Shown here: piece after piece, positions 17,311 through 25,905 of the stretch | Layout of the letters: each line of letters opens with the position of its first letter | Numbering within the stretch: the first letter of the stretch is position 1 | Assembly: GCF_016861975.1 (NCBI RefSeq) | Contig: NZ_BOMB01000017.1 | Location: 186,001-250,000, forward strand | Source: Actinocatenispora rupis | GTDB taxonomy: Bacteria; Actinomycetota; Actinomycetes; Mycobacteriales; Micromonosporaceae | Length of the DNA stretch: 64,000 nucleotides | Reading direction: 5' to 3' | The notes under the pieces: generated by a model | The model's database searches: none | What the model saw: the letters and a program-made list of their open reading frames with translations, nothing else | What the model was told of the DNA's origin: nothing | Made by a program: the position numbers and the translations under genes

Positions 17311-17470
17311 GCATCCCGGGCGGCCAATCCGCGGGGCGAGGGCGGACGGTGTGCTCGCGTTCGCGGTCGGCCAGGCGATCATTCGGTTGCGTGTCCCGGA
17401 TCGGCGTTCGCGCGCCGGCACGGTGTGGCCCGCCGATGGGGAACGCGCGGGGCGAACGTACCGGGCGGGT

Positions 17471-17839
17471 TCAGAGCTGGGCGAAGCGGGCGACCGCGAC
17501 GGTCACCGACAACAGGAACAGCAGCGACGTGGCGAGGGTGTTGCGGACCTCGCGCAGGCGTACGTGGGCGGTGACCGCGCCGACCATCACGGCGGCGAAC
17601 CCCACCGCGGCCAACGGCGTCAGCACCCGGGCCACGCCCGTCGCCCAGGGCAGCGTGATCCCGAGTACGCCGAGGAGTTCGGCGACGGCGGTGACGCGTA
17701 CGACGGGGCGGGGGAAGACCGCCACCCCGGTCTGGCCGGACGCGACGAGCCGTTCGCGGGACAGGGTCGACTTCGCCGTACCGGAGACCAGGAACGTCGC
17801 CGCGAGTACGGCCTGGATGAGCCAGAGTGTGATGTTCAT
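17471..17839 (-). CDS. DoxX-like small membrane protein
   Basis: A 122-residue protein with four predicted transmembrane helices, the first MNITLWLIQAVLAATFLVSG followed by TAK, and GITLPWATGVARVLTPLAA in the third. Length and pattern fit the DoxX_2 family. Its ATG lies 74 bp downstream of the epoxide hydrolase stop on the same strand, so co-transcription is likely. Function is unknown. Confidence 0.8.
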   Translation of the reverse strand: MNITLWLIQAVLAATFLVSGTAKSTLSRERLVASGQTGVAVFPRPVVRVTAVAELLGVLGITLPWATGVARVLTPLAAVGFAAVMVGAVTAHVRLREVRNTLATSLLFLLSVTVAVARFAQL

Positions 17840-17913
17840 GCGTACAGGACGATCCGCCGTCGGGGAACGTGACGGCCGGGCGCGGCACCCGGGATGCCGC
17901 GCCCGCCCCGACC

Positions 17914-18993
17914 TCACGCGACGGTACGGAAGAAGTCGCGGACGTCGCGCGCCAGCAGGTCCGGTACCTCCATCGCGGCGAAGTGGCCACCGCGCTCGAA
18001 CTCCGACCAGTGCCGGACGTCGTAGCGCAGCTCGGTGAGCGGCCGTACCGACTGGGTGATGTCGTGCGGGAGCACCGCGACGCCGACGGGCACCGGGCAG
18101 GGCGCGAACCCGCGGGGCGCGTCGTGGTGCAGCCGTGCCGACGACGCCGCGGTCGCGGTCAGCCAGTACAGGGAGATGTCGGTGAGCATCCGGTCGTCGC
18201 CGATCGGTGACCGCGGATCGGTCCACTCCGCGAACCGCTCGGCGATCCAGGCGAGCTGACCGACCGGCGAGTCGGTCAGCGCGTACCCGATGGTCTGCGG
18301 GGTGAGCGCCTGCAACGCCTGGAACGGTGGGCGGTTCGCCATCAGCCGGCGCACCTTCTCCAACCGGGCTTCGTCCACATCGGACAGTACGACGTCGGCG
18401 TCCGGGTCGGGCCGCGTCGGCAGGTAGTTGACGTGGACGCCGACCACGTGCTCGGGTGCCACCGCGCCGAGCGACAGCGAGATGCCCGAGCCGAAGTCGC
18501 CGCCCTGCGCGCCGTAGCGCTCGTACCCGAGGCGGCGCATCAGTTCGGCCCAGGCGCGGGCGATCCGCGTGACGCCCCAGCCGCGCTCGTGGGTCGGCCC
18601 GGAGAAACCGAACCCCGGGATCGACGGGACGACCAGGTGGAAGTCCTGCGACAGCGGCTCGATCACGTCCAGGAACTCCAGGAACGAGCCGGGCCAGCCG
18701 TGCGTGAGCACCAGCGCCAGCGCGTCCGGCTTCGCCGAGCGTACGTGGACGAAGTGGATGTTCTGCCCGTCGATCTCGGTACGGAAGTGCGGCAGCTCGT
18801 TCAGCGCCGCCTCGTGCTTGCGCCAGTCGTACCCGGTGCGCCAGTACTCGGCCAGCTCCTTCAGCCGCGCCAGCGGGAACCCGTAGTCCGACCCGGCGTC
18901 GGCGACCTCGTTGGGCCACCGGGTACGCGCGAGCCGGTCGGCCAGGTCGTCGAGGTCTGCCTGCGGTACGTCGATGCGGAACGGCTCGATCAT
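17914..18993 (-). CDS. Epoxide hydrolase family alpha/beta hydrolase
   Basis: A 359-residue enzyme with the N-terminal epoxide-hydrolase (EHN) domain (RTRWPNEV, YWRTGYDWRKHEAALNELPHF) followed by an alpha/beta-hydrolase core. HGWPGS forms the oxyanion hole and GGDFGS carries the nucleophilic Asp; lid tyrosines that activate the epoxide are expected in the later half. It resembles juvenile-hormone/microsomal-type bacterial epoxide hydrolases. The start has the AGGAGGCAGGACC region just upstream. A 9-bp inverted repeat overlaps its promoter region, suggesting local repression, but no regulator gene adjoins it. Confidence 0.9.
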   Translation of the reverse strand: MIEPFRIDVPQADLDDLADRLARTRWPNEVADAGSDYGFPLARLKELAEYWRTGYDWRKHEAALNELPHFRTEIDGQNIHFVHVRSAKPDALALVLTHGWPGSFLEFLDVIEPLSQDFHLVVPSIPGFGFSGPTHERGWGVTRIARAWAELMRRLGYERYGAQGGDFGSGISLSLGAVAPEHVVGVHVNYLPTRPDPDADVVLSDVDEARLEKVRRLMANRPPFQALQALTPQTIGYALTDSPVGQLAWIAERFAEWTDPRSPIGDDRMLTDISLYWLTATAASSARLHHDAPRGFAPCPVPVGVAVLPHDITQSVRPLTELRYDVRHWSEFERGGHFAAMEVPDLLARDVRDFFRTVA

Positions 18994-19024
18994 GGTCCTG
19001 CCTCCTGCACGATGAACGTTCGAC

Positions 19025-19067
19025 TCACTAACGTTTACTGATCGAACGGTACCACGGTCGTTAGTGA
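19025..19067. promoter_or_regulatory. Inverted repeat upstream of epoxide hydrolase
   Basis: TCACTAACG (19025-19033) and CGTTAGTGA (19059-19067) are exact inverted repeats 25 bp apart, 32 bp upstream of the epoxide hydrolase start, in a locally AT-rich patch that also has GAACGTTC and repeated GAACGGT. TetR-type operators look like this. Confidence 0.5.
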
Positions 19068-19396
19068 TCCGAACGGTTCGTCGCGCTCGTCACACGCGAC
19101 GGACGAGCGGCGTCCAGCGGTTGTCGAGGCGGTCGGTCGCCGGTGCGCCGCGATGCCGCAGGCGGCTCTGTTGAGCGGAGCGGGGGTCGCGCACAGCCCG
19201 GGCATCGCCCGTGGCGCGTCGCTGGGCGCGGCCGACGCATGGTGGATCGCCGGTCCCATTCCGCGTGTTCGGGTGGGCAGGACGGCGGACTCGGGCCAGC
19301 ATGGCGCGCCGGCCCGATCGGTGGCGCGGTTCGCGACCCGAGGCGCTGAGCCTTCGTCCACAGGGGACAGGGTCACTGCTCGGGTGGGGGAGCGGT
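19068..19396. other. Gene-free stretch
   Basis: I see no supported gene here. Open frames across it lack family similarity and ribosome-binding sites. Confidence 0.5.
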
Positions 19397-19423
19397 GGGC
19401 GTGGGCGGGATGCGCCCACGCCC
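19397..19423 (-). terminator. Hairpin after thioester protein gene
   Basis: Perfect 11-bp arms GGGCGTGGGCG and CGCCCACGCCC with a 5-nt loop lie 7 nt beyond the stop of the minus-strand gene. Confidence 0.75.
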
Positions 19424-19429
19424 GGTCGG

Positions 19430-20623
19430 TCACTGGCCGCGGTCGCGGCGGCGCCGAGCCATCAGTACCGTGGCGAGACCGAGTACCAGGAGTCCGGCGG
19501 CAACGGCCGGCAGGACGAACAGTCGGGTACCGGTGACCGGAAGGCTGCCGCCACCGGACGTTCCGCTCGCGCTGGGCGTGGTGCTCGCCGGGCCGCTCGC
19601 GCTCGCCGACGCCGACGCCGACGTGGACGGGCTCGCCGACGGTCCGGTCACGTCGACGTGCGCGACCGCGGTGGTACGGACGTGGCCGGGCTGGGCGAGG
19701 ATGAGCCGCTGCGCGTCGGCCGGGTCGGGGTCGTCGGGATCGGCCGGTGCGTACAGGAAGGCGCGCCCGATGGCGGTGCGCGCGACGGCCGTCGCCTCGA
19801 CCGTGGCGGTGCCGGGATCGTTGCTGCGCAGCCAGAACCGCTGCCCCACCGGGTACGCGGACCCGTCGGCGATCGGCTGCGTGCCCGCCTCGTCGGAGTA
19901 CAGGGAGGCGCCGGTGGCGGTGAGGGTGGCGGTGGTGGCGTTGCCGTGGACCACGAACGGGCCGACGAGCTGCCCGCTGGTACCGGTGCCGGGGCCGGCG
20001 ATCGTCAGGCTGGGTACGGGCTCGGGCAGTGGTCCGGCAGCGAGGACGTCGGTGACGATCCGCGCGGTGAGTGCGTACCGCGCATCGCCCGTGGCGAGTA
20101 CGAAGTCGTCGGTGAAGAACCAGATCGCGGCCTGTACGGCGGCGGCGCGCTGGGCGTCGCTGGTCGCGCTGGTGGGCAGCCCGGTCGCCGGGTAGTAGTC
20201 GGTGAGGATGCGCAGCACGTACCCGAGGTGGGGCACCTTGGTGGCGTCCCACGTGCTCGGGTCGTACGGGATGCCGTTGGAGGTGCTGGTGTGCTGGTCG
20301 ATGCAGTACAGCTGGAGGGTTTCGCCGTCGGGTGTGGTGCCGTGGATGACGCCGCCGAACCCGCTGGCGACCGGGGTGAAGCCGGTCGTGTCGTACCCGG
20401 AGGCGGGGTAGCCGGACAGCGGGTCGAACCCGGCCGGTGCCCGCAACCCGCCGAACGTCTGGCCGGGGCCGGTCGTCGCCGCGATGACCATGCTCGCGTT
20501 CGGGTTCGCCGGCCCGGCCCGTCCGCCGACGTGGAACCGCGCGGCGGCGGGCGCGGCGACGGCGAGCGCGCCGATCAGTACCGCCGCGAACAGTGCGGCG
20601 AGTCGTACCAGGGATGTGCGCAT
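19430..20623 (-). CDS. Thioester-domain (TQXA) cell-wall protein with LPXTG anchor
   Basis: A 397-residue surface protein. The ATG at 20623 gives a signal peptide (MRTSLVRLAALFAAVLIG...AAPAAA). Residues about 60-210 form a Cys-Gln thioester domain: the Cys in LQLYCIDQHTS and the Gln in AAVQAAIWFFTDD are the likely bond partners. A beta-rich middle is followed by a Ser/Ala/Thr stalk (about 330-365), then LPVTG, a hydrophobic helix and a basic RRRRDRG tail: a sortase substrate. Thioester domains form covalent bonds with surface targets in Gram-positive adhesins. No sortase gene lies in the window. Confidence 0.9.
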   Translation of the reverse strand: MRTSLVRLAALFAAVLIGALAVAAPAAARFHVGGRAGPANPNASMVIAATTGPGQTFGGLRAPAGFDPLSGYPASGYDTTGFTPVASGFGGVIHGTTPDGETLQLYCIDQHTSTSNGIPYDPSTWDATKVPHLGYVLRILTDYYPATGLPTSATSDAQRAAAVQAAIWFFTDDFVLATGDARYALTARIVTDVLAAGPLPEPVPSLTIAGPGTGTSGQLVGPFVVHGNATTATLTATGASLYSDEAGTQPIADGSAYPVGQRFWLRSNDPGTATVEATAVARTAIGRAFLYAPADPDDPDPADAQRLILAQPGHVRTTAVAHVDVTGPSASPSTSASASASASGPASTTPSASGTSGGGSLPVTGTRLFVLPAVAAGLLVLGLATVLMARRRRDRGQ

Positions 20624-20748
20624 GGCGTACCACCGAATCGTTCGACCACGGGAGGTCACTTGAGGTTATCAACGCATCACTCTCCGCTGTCATCCGGGGT
20701 GTGCGGGCACGCGGGCGGCGGCGGTCGTGCCCGGGTCGTCGGGGCGCG

Positions 20749-20773
20749 GGATTCGTTGCGCGACAACGGATCC
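20749..20773. repeat. Dispersed 25-bp palindrome
   Basis: GGATTCGTTG-CGCGA-CAACGGATCC: ten-base arms with one mismatch, 8 nt beyond the stop of the minus-strand MFS gene. Confidence 0.65.
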
Positions 20774-20780
20774 GCCGCAA

Positions 20781-22055
20781 TCAGGGTACGAGGTCGGTCA
20801 CCGTACGCAGGCGGATCACGGGGGACGCGGCCAGCCACAGCAGCGACAGCGAACCGAGCAGTGCGGCGGCGACGAGCACCGGGGTGATGCAGGTGCGGGC
20901 CGCGACGACACCGCCGACGAGCGCGCCGAGCGGGCGTACCCCGTAGTTGACCGTCGAGTACGCGCCGGAGACGCGGGCGCGCATGTCGTCGCGGGTGGCC
21001 GCCGCGCGCATCGCGTTGTTGTTGATGTCGAACAGCATCACGCCGAAACCGGACAGTGCCTCGACACTGGCGAGTACGACCATGCCGGGGTGGCCGGGGG
21101 TGGCGAGCGCGAGGCCGGCGGACGGCAGGCAGTAGAGCACCGCGCCGGCGGCGATCGTACGGCCGGTGCCGATCAGCCGCGCGATCCGGCCGGCGACCGT
21201 CGCGCCGACCAGCCCGCCGACGGCGCCGACGCCCAGCGCCACGCCGATCTGGCCGGCGCCGAGGCGCAGCTCGCGCGTCGCGTACAGGACGAGCAGGGCC
21301 TGCACCATGAACGCGGCGAGGTTCATCGTCGTGGAGCAGCCGAGGCTGGCCCGCAGGTACCGGTGGCCGCGCAGGTAGCGCACCCCGGAGCGGAGCCGGA
21401 GCAGGTACGGTTCGGCCGCGGCGCCGTCGGCCGGATCGACTGGTACGGAACGGATCGCGGCCGCGGACACCAGGAACGTCAGCGCGTCGGCGAGCATCGC
21501 GACCGGCGCGGTCAGCAGCTGGATCAGCGCACCGCCGAGCGCCGGCCCGGCGATGTTCGACGCCGACGTCGTCGTCGACAGCAGCGAGTTGGCCGCCACG
21601 TACTGCGCGCGCGGCACGATCCGTACGAAGAAGCGGGGGTAGGAGGTGCCGTAGAGCACCTCGCCGACGCCGAGCACGAGACCCACCGCGTACAGCAGGG
21701 GCATCGACAGCGCGCCGAACACCGCGGCGACCGGTACGACGGCGACGGCCAGGCACTGGACGAGGTTCGCGACGATCAGCGGGGGACGTACCCGGTGGAG
21801 GCGGTCGACGCCGGTGCCGACCAGCAGGGACAGCAGCTGCGGCGTCCACAGGACCGCGGTGAGCAGGCCGAGCTGCCCGGGGCCGGCGTGCAGCGTGGTC
21901 GCGGCGATCAGCGGCATCGCCAGAGTGGAGACCTGGTCGCCGAACGCCGAGGTCGCGTGGCCGAACCAGTACCGGAGGAAGCGGCCGTTGCGTCGGACCG
22001 GCTGGTCGGCGCGGACCGCTTTCGCCGTGCCCGCAACGCTTCCGTGGCCGCTCAC
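20781..22055 (-). CDS. MFS transporter coupled to ArsR-type regulator
   Basis: A 424-residue MFS_3/enterobactin-exporter-like permease. It opens RNGRFLRYWFGHATSAFGDQVSTLAMP, typical for this group, with SPRFFVRIVPR-like loops (YPRFFVRIVPRAQYVAANSLL). GTG 22055 overlaps the stop of the upstream regulator by GTGA, so the two are translated together. Regulators of this kind paired with MFS_3 pumps usually control export of a drug-like compound; the actual substrate is unknown. Confidence 0.88.
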   Translation of the reverse strand: MSGHGSVAGTAKAVRADQPVRRNGRFLRYWFGHATSAFGDQVSTLAMPLIAATTLHAGPGQLGLLTAVLWTPQLLSLLVGTGVDRLHRVRPPLIVANLVQCLAVAVVPVAAVFGALSMPLLYAVGLVLGVGEVLYGTSYPRFFVRIVPRAQYVAANSLLSTTTSASNIAGPALGGALIQLLTAPVAMLADALTFLVSAAAIRSVPVDPADGAAAEPYLLRLRSGVRYLRGHRYLRASLGCSTTMNLAAFMVQALLVLYATRELRLGAGQIGVALGVGAVGGLVGATVAGRIARLIGTGRTIAAGAVLYCLPSAGLALATPGHPGMVVLASVEALSGFGVMLFDINNNAMRAAATRDDMRARVSGAYSTVNYGVRPLGALVGGVVAARTCITPVLVAAALLGSLSLLWLAASPVIRLRTVTDLVP

Positions 22056-22627
22056 GGCCGGTCGGCGGGGTCGGCGGAGGGCATCAGGTAGAGCAGCAGC
22101 CGGGTCCTGCGCGCGTCCGGCGGCGCCTCGTCCGCGGGCCGGTTGACGAGCGGGACGAGCAGCCGTTCGATCGCGTCGTCCAGCGCGCGCAACTCCTCCG
22201 GCGTCGCCACCACCCCGGTACTCCGCCGGGTGGCGGTGGCGAGCCAGGTGGTGTCCAGGCGCGGGCGTACCTCCCGGGTCCACCTGCCGACGACGTCGCC
22301 CTCGGCCGCCTCCATCGCGTCGCGCAACTGGTTGGACGCCTCCGGGTCGGCCGGGTCGACCTCGAACCGTACGCCGCGGCCGACCATCCGCCACCACCGG
22401 CTGCGTCCGCCGCCCTCGTGCGGGGCGTCCTCGACGAGCCCGTGTTCGGCGAGGTGGCGCAGGTGCCAGCTGGTGACCGACGGGGTGGCGCCCACCCGCG
22501 GCGCGAGCCGGGTCGCCGTGGACGGCCCCTGCTCCCGCAGCTCCCGCATGATCGCCAGCCGCACCGGATGCGCCAGCGCCCGCATGCCCCGCGCGTCGAG
22601 TTCGACGTCGCCCAACCGGTTCGCCAC
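22052..22627 (-). CDS. ArsR-type winged-helix regulator
   Basis: A 191-residue regulator whose GTG start (22627) follows CGGAGG. The HTH spans LDARGMRALAHPVRLAIM, STATRLAPRVGATPSVTSWHLRHLAEHGLVED. The remaining 110 residues (WTREVRPRLDTTWLATATRR, then an acidic helix ALDDAIERLLVPL) form the extended C-terminal domain of ArsR proteins that accompany MFS pumps. A near-perfect 32-bp palindrome immediately upstream indicates autoregulation of this two-gene operon. Confidence 0.88.
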   Translation of the reverse strand: MANRLGDVELDARGMRALAHPVRLAIMRELREQGPSTATRLAPRVGATPSVTSWHLRHLAEHGLVEDAPHEGGGRSRWWRMVGRGVRFEVDPADPEASNQLRDAMEAAEGDVVGRWTREVRPRLDTTWLATATRRSTGVVATPEELRALDDAIERLLVPLVNRPADEAPPDARRTRLLLYLMPSADPADRP

Positions 22628-22637
22628 GGCACCTCCG

Positions 22638-22669
22638 TTGAGAGAACTGTATTGATACAGTCCTCTCAA
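22638..22669. promoter_or_regulatory. Operator of ArsR-MFS operon
   Basis: TTGAGAGAACTGTAT and ATACAGTCCTCTCAA are 15-bp arms with one mismatch and a 2-bp centre, 11 bp upstream of the regulator's GTG. The core ACTGTAT-TG-ATACAGT is exact. Confidence 0.85.
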
Positions 22670-22730
22670 TAGGTGTCGCCGTCAAGTCCGCCAACCCCGT
22701 CCGCGTCGAACCGGCACCCGGTGTTCGGGC

Positions 22731-22757
22731 GGAATGCCTTGCGCGGCAAGGACTTCC
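22731..22757. repeat. Dispersed palindrome at a pseudogene breakpoint
   Basis: GGAATGCCTTG-CGCGG-CAAGGACTTCC has eleven-base arms with two mismatches. It sits where recognisable oxidoreductase coding sequence begins without its N-terminus. Confidence 0.5.
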
Positions 22758-23403
22758 GGCGACACGAGGCGTGCGGTGCGGTTGGTGGTGGACGGCGCCA
22801 CCCGCATCGACACCAGCACCCGGCAGGTACTGCTGGCGTCCGGGCGCGCGCTCGCGTACGACCACGTGATCTACGCGGTGGGGAGCACCGCGGCGGCGGC
22901 GCCGGCGGTGCCCGGGGTGGCCGAGCACGCGCACGACATCGCCGAGTACGAGTCGGCGCAACGGTTGCGGGCCCGGCTGGACGAGCTGCCGGCCGACGCG
23001 CCGGTCACCGTCGTCGGCGGCGGGTTCACCGGCATCGAGACCGCCGCCGAACTCGCCGAACGCGGCCGCGCCGTCACCCTCGTCTGCGGCCGCGGCTGGG
23101 CCGCTCGGCGCGCAGGCCGCCGACACCGTACTGGACCGCATCGCCGGGACGGCGCCGGCGCCGATCGACCTGGCCTTCACCGGGGCGTACGTCAGCCTCG
23201 GCCGCCGCGCCGGCGTACGGCAGCTCGCGCGCAAGGACGACACCGCGGTCCGCGCGTACGTCGGTGGTCGGCTCGGCGCCGTGATCAAGGAGGTGACCGG
23301 CCGGTTCGTGGTGGCGAAGCGGATCAGGCTGGAGGCGCGGGAGCCGGGCACGATGGGCTGGGTCCGGGGCCGCACCGACCGGCCCACCGCGGTGACCGGG
23401 TGA
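22758..23403 (+). pseudogene. Decayed NAD(P)/FAD-dependent oxidoreductase
   Basis: The frame from about 22775 encodes a central NDH-like flavoprotein segment (VRLVVDGATRIDTSTRQVLLA, YDHVIYAVGS, then the NAD-binding APVTVVGGGFTGIETAAELAERG). The N-terminal FAD-binding GxGxxG is absent. After VTLVCG the coding moves to another frame: LGAQAADTVLDRI to the end at 23403 (RFVVAKRIRLEAREPGTMGW), with much of the intervening protein lost. 5' truncation plus internal deletion and frame change make a pseudogene. Its stop is 4 bp from the convergent MerR gene. Confidence 0.75.
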
Positions 23404-23406
23404 CCG

Positions 23407-24183
23407 TCACGGCCGCGGGATCGGTACGCCCGCCGCCCGCAGCCTCGCCTCGGTGAGCGCGGTCAGCCGGGCCGAGTTCGGCGCCCGTTCCCCGCGGTGG
23501 TTGTTGATCAGCCGGTACTGCGCCGCCGCGTTCGCCCAGGCCCGCGTACTCGCCGGGTTCCCCAACAGTTCCGGGTGTGCGAGGTAGTGGTCGGCCATCG
23601 CGGTCGCCAGCTCCTCGATCCGCGGGTCGTCCGGCGCCCAGGACTCGGCCGCCCAGCCGCGCTTCGCCAACTCGACGTACCCCGGATCGTCGAGCCGCCG
23701 GTCGAGCTGCGCGACGAAACCGTCGAAGCCGTCCGGTACGAGCGCGCGGGCCAGTACCAGGGCCTCGCGTTGCGCGGCGACGTAGTCGGGGCCGAAACCG
23801 AGGCCGGGCATCCGGTCCAGGATCGCGCAGGCCTGGTCCGGCAGCAGCGCCCGGTCGCCGTCGGTCAGGCGGTGGAGCGTGTCGCGGCGGGCGGTCAGGT
23901 CGGCGATCCGTGCGGTGAGCCGCCGCTCGCCGTCCGCGAGGGCGGCGGCGAACCGCCCCGCGTCGGCGTCGAGCAGCGGCCCGATCTCGGCCAGCGGAAC
24001 CCCGGCTGCGGCCAGCGTCCGGGCCTGCACGAGCCGCAGCAGCTCGTCCGACCCGTACCGCCGGTAGCCGGAGGGGTCGCGGTGCGGCTCGGCCACCAGC
24101 CCGAGCTTGTGGTAGTGCCGCACCGTCTTCACGGTGACGCCGACGAACGCCGCCGCCTCGCCGATCGTGACTCCGTTGGTCAT
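23407..24183 (-). CDS. MerR family transcriptional regulator
   Basis: A 258-residue MerR protein starting at ATG 24183. The HTH and first wing are TIGEAAAFVGVTVKTVRHYHKLGLV and DPSGYRRYGSDELLRLVQARTL. The long C-terminal part (about residues 110-258, PGLGFGPDYVAAQREAL, GWAAESWAPDDPRIEELA) is like the effector domain of larger MerR proteins that bind hydrophobic or drug-like ligands. No Cys-based metal site is seen. Its natural target may have been the neighbouring oxidoreductase, now decayed. Confidence 0.88.
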   Translation of the reverse strand: MTNGVTIGEAAAFVGVTVKTVRHYHKLGLVAEPHRDPSGYRRYGSDELLRLVQARTLAAAGVPLAEIGPLLDADAGRFAAALADGERRLTARIADLTARRDTLHRLTDGDRALLPDQACAILDRMPGLGFGPDYVAAQREALVLARALVPDGFDGFVAQLDRRLDDPGYVELAKRGWAAESWAPDDPRIEELATAMADHYLAHPELLGNPASTRAWANAAAQYRLINNHRGERAPNSARLTALTEARLRAAGVPIPRP

Positions 24184-24349
24184 CCGCCCAGCCTGCCCAG
24201 TCCCCGCGTACGGTGTGCGCCCGGCCTCCCGATCGTGGTGCCGCGGGCGCCGCATGCCCGGGGCCGCGCCGAGCGGACCAACCGCGGGCCCGGCCCCGCC
24301 AACGAGGCCCGCACCTGCCTTCTCTGCGCCGATCGGCTCGCATCCGGCT

Positions 24350-25451
24350 TCACTGCGGCGATCGGGTCGGCGCCGGGGCGAACACGGCGTCGACGAGCCG
24401 CTGCTGCGCGCGCTGGAACGCCGCCGCGACGGTCATCTCGGCGTCGTCCACGTGGTTCAGGCCGGCGGTCAGTGTCGTACCGCCGCCGGGCGTGCCGTAC
24501 ATCAGGGCTGCGGAGCCGATCGTGGCGCCGTTGTGGTGCAGCAGGATGCCGTGCGGCCCCGCGTCCTGGACGAAGATGCCGAGGCCGTACCCCGTCCCGG
24601 GGATGCCTGTCGGGTGCGGCGTGCACATCTCGGCGAGCAGGTCGGCCGGCAGGAGCGCGCCGCCGAGCAGCGCGGCGAAGTACGTCTGCAGGTCGCGGGT
24701 TGTCGAGATCATGTCGCCGCCGGCGGACACCCAGGACGGGTCGTGCCGCGTCACGTCGACCGTGCGTTCCGTCGTGCCGTCGGCGTACCGGTAGTAGCCG
24801 TGGTGGTGCGGTTCCGGGACCTCCGCGGACGTACCGGGGGGCGACGGTGCCGGTGAGTCCCAGCGGCGCCAGGATCCCCCGCCGCAACTCCGCCGCGTAC
24901 GGGCGGCCCGCGACCCGCTCGACCACCAGCCGGGCGAGGACGAAGTTGGTGTTGGCGTAGCTCCAGCCCGTGCCCGGCTCGAACCGCGGCGGCCGCGACA
25001 ACGACAGCCGCACCAGCTCCTCCGGCCGGTACGTGCGGAACCGGTTGTCGACCCATTCCCTTCCCTGCCACGGGATCCCGGGCACGACCGTGCCGTCCGG
25101 GTACATCTCGCCGGTGTGGCTGAAGATCCCGCTGGTGTGCTGCAACAGCATCCGTACCGTGATCCGCCGGTCCAGCCCGAACTCCGGCAGGAACCCGTCG
25201 ACCGGCGCGTCCAGGCCGATCCGGCCGTCGGCCACCAGCAGCAGCACCGACGTCGCCACGAAACTCTTGGTACTGCTGCCGATGCGGAAGTGCCCGTCGC
25301 GCAACGCCGGTGCACCGCCCAGCTCGCGTACGCCGGCGGAGCCGACCCAATCGCCGTGCTCGTCGTGCACCCGCAGCTGTACGCCGAGGAAGCCGGACGC
25401 GGCCGTCTCCTCGATCGCCCGCTGCAACTCCGGCCTGTCGGTGGTGGTCAT
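24350..25451 (-). pseudogene. Frameshifted serine hydrolase (beta-lactamase family)
   Basis: The start is ATG 25451 (MTTTDRPELQRAIEE) with GAGGAG upstream. The first frame contains the S-x-x-K nucleophile STKS, YANTN (the Y-x-N motif) and LAPLGLTGTVAP. At the run of six C (minus strand, 24836-24841) the frame breaks; with one C fewer it continues GTSAEVPEPHHHGYYRYADG to HHNGATIGS and the stop at 24350, giving a full-length enzyme of about 366 residues. All catalytic motifs survive, so a homopolymer miscount is as likely as true inactivation. Confidence 0.8.
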
Positions 25452-25905
25452 CGTCGCTCCTCGCGGCCCCGCCGCGCCCCGGTGGGCGTCGGTCGCTGCG
25501 AGGAGGCTCCACCCTGCCCCTGGGGCAACCTCAAGCGTGATCCGGCCGACAGCGATCGGCCGGAGTCTCCCCCCGTCGCGACGGTCGGTGCCCGCTCGAA
25601 CCGTCGGCGTCCGCCACGCACGCCGCGAGCGGCGCGGCACCCTCGCTCCGGTACGCCCGCGGACGGCACCGTTGCCGCACACCCGAGAATCCGGGTAGCC
25701 GCAACGGGTTCAGTACCGTCCACAGTGGACTGTCGGGCGACGGCGCTCGGCCGGAACGCGCGCCGTACGCCACGTGGACCGGACGCGTACCGGCTGGCCG
25801 GGCAACGCCGGCACCCCGCCGGACGTGCGGTCGGAGGTCGGCCTGATCGCCCGTCCGCATCCGCCGGGCTAGGGTTGGCGGGCCGGATGAGAAAGGCGGT
25901 GAGTC
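25452..25905. other. Gene-free stretch
   Basis: No supported gene in about 450 bp. It holds the divergent promoter region for the serine hydrolase and the PHP phosphatase; I found no clear operator. Confidence 0.5.

Noticed and set aside
19211-20887. 558-codon plus-strand open frame
   Set aside because: It lies antisense to the thioester-protein gene and MFS gene; composition is typical of a GC-rich shadow frame and no family similarity is visible.
24350-25451. Programmed frameshifting at the C6 run
   Set aside because: No slippery heptamer, downstream structure or family precedent was recognised; an indel or miscall is simpler.
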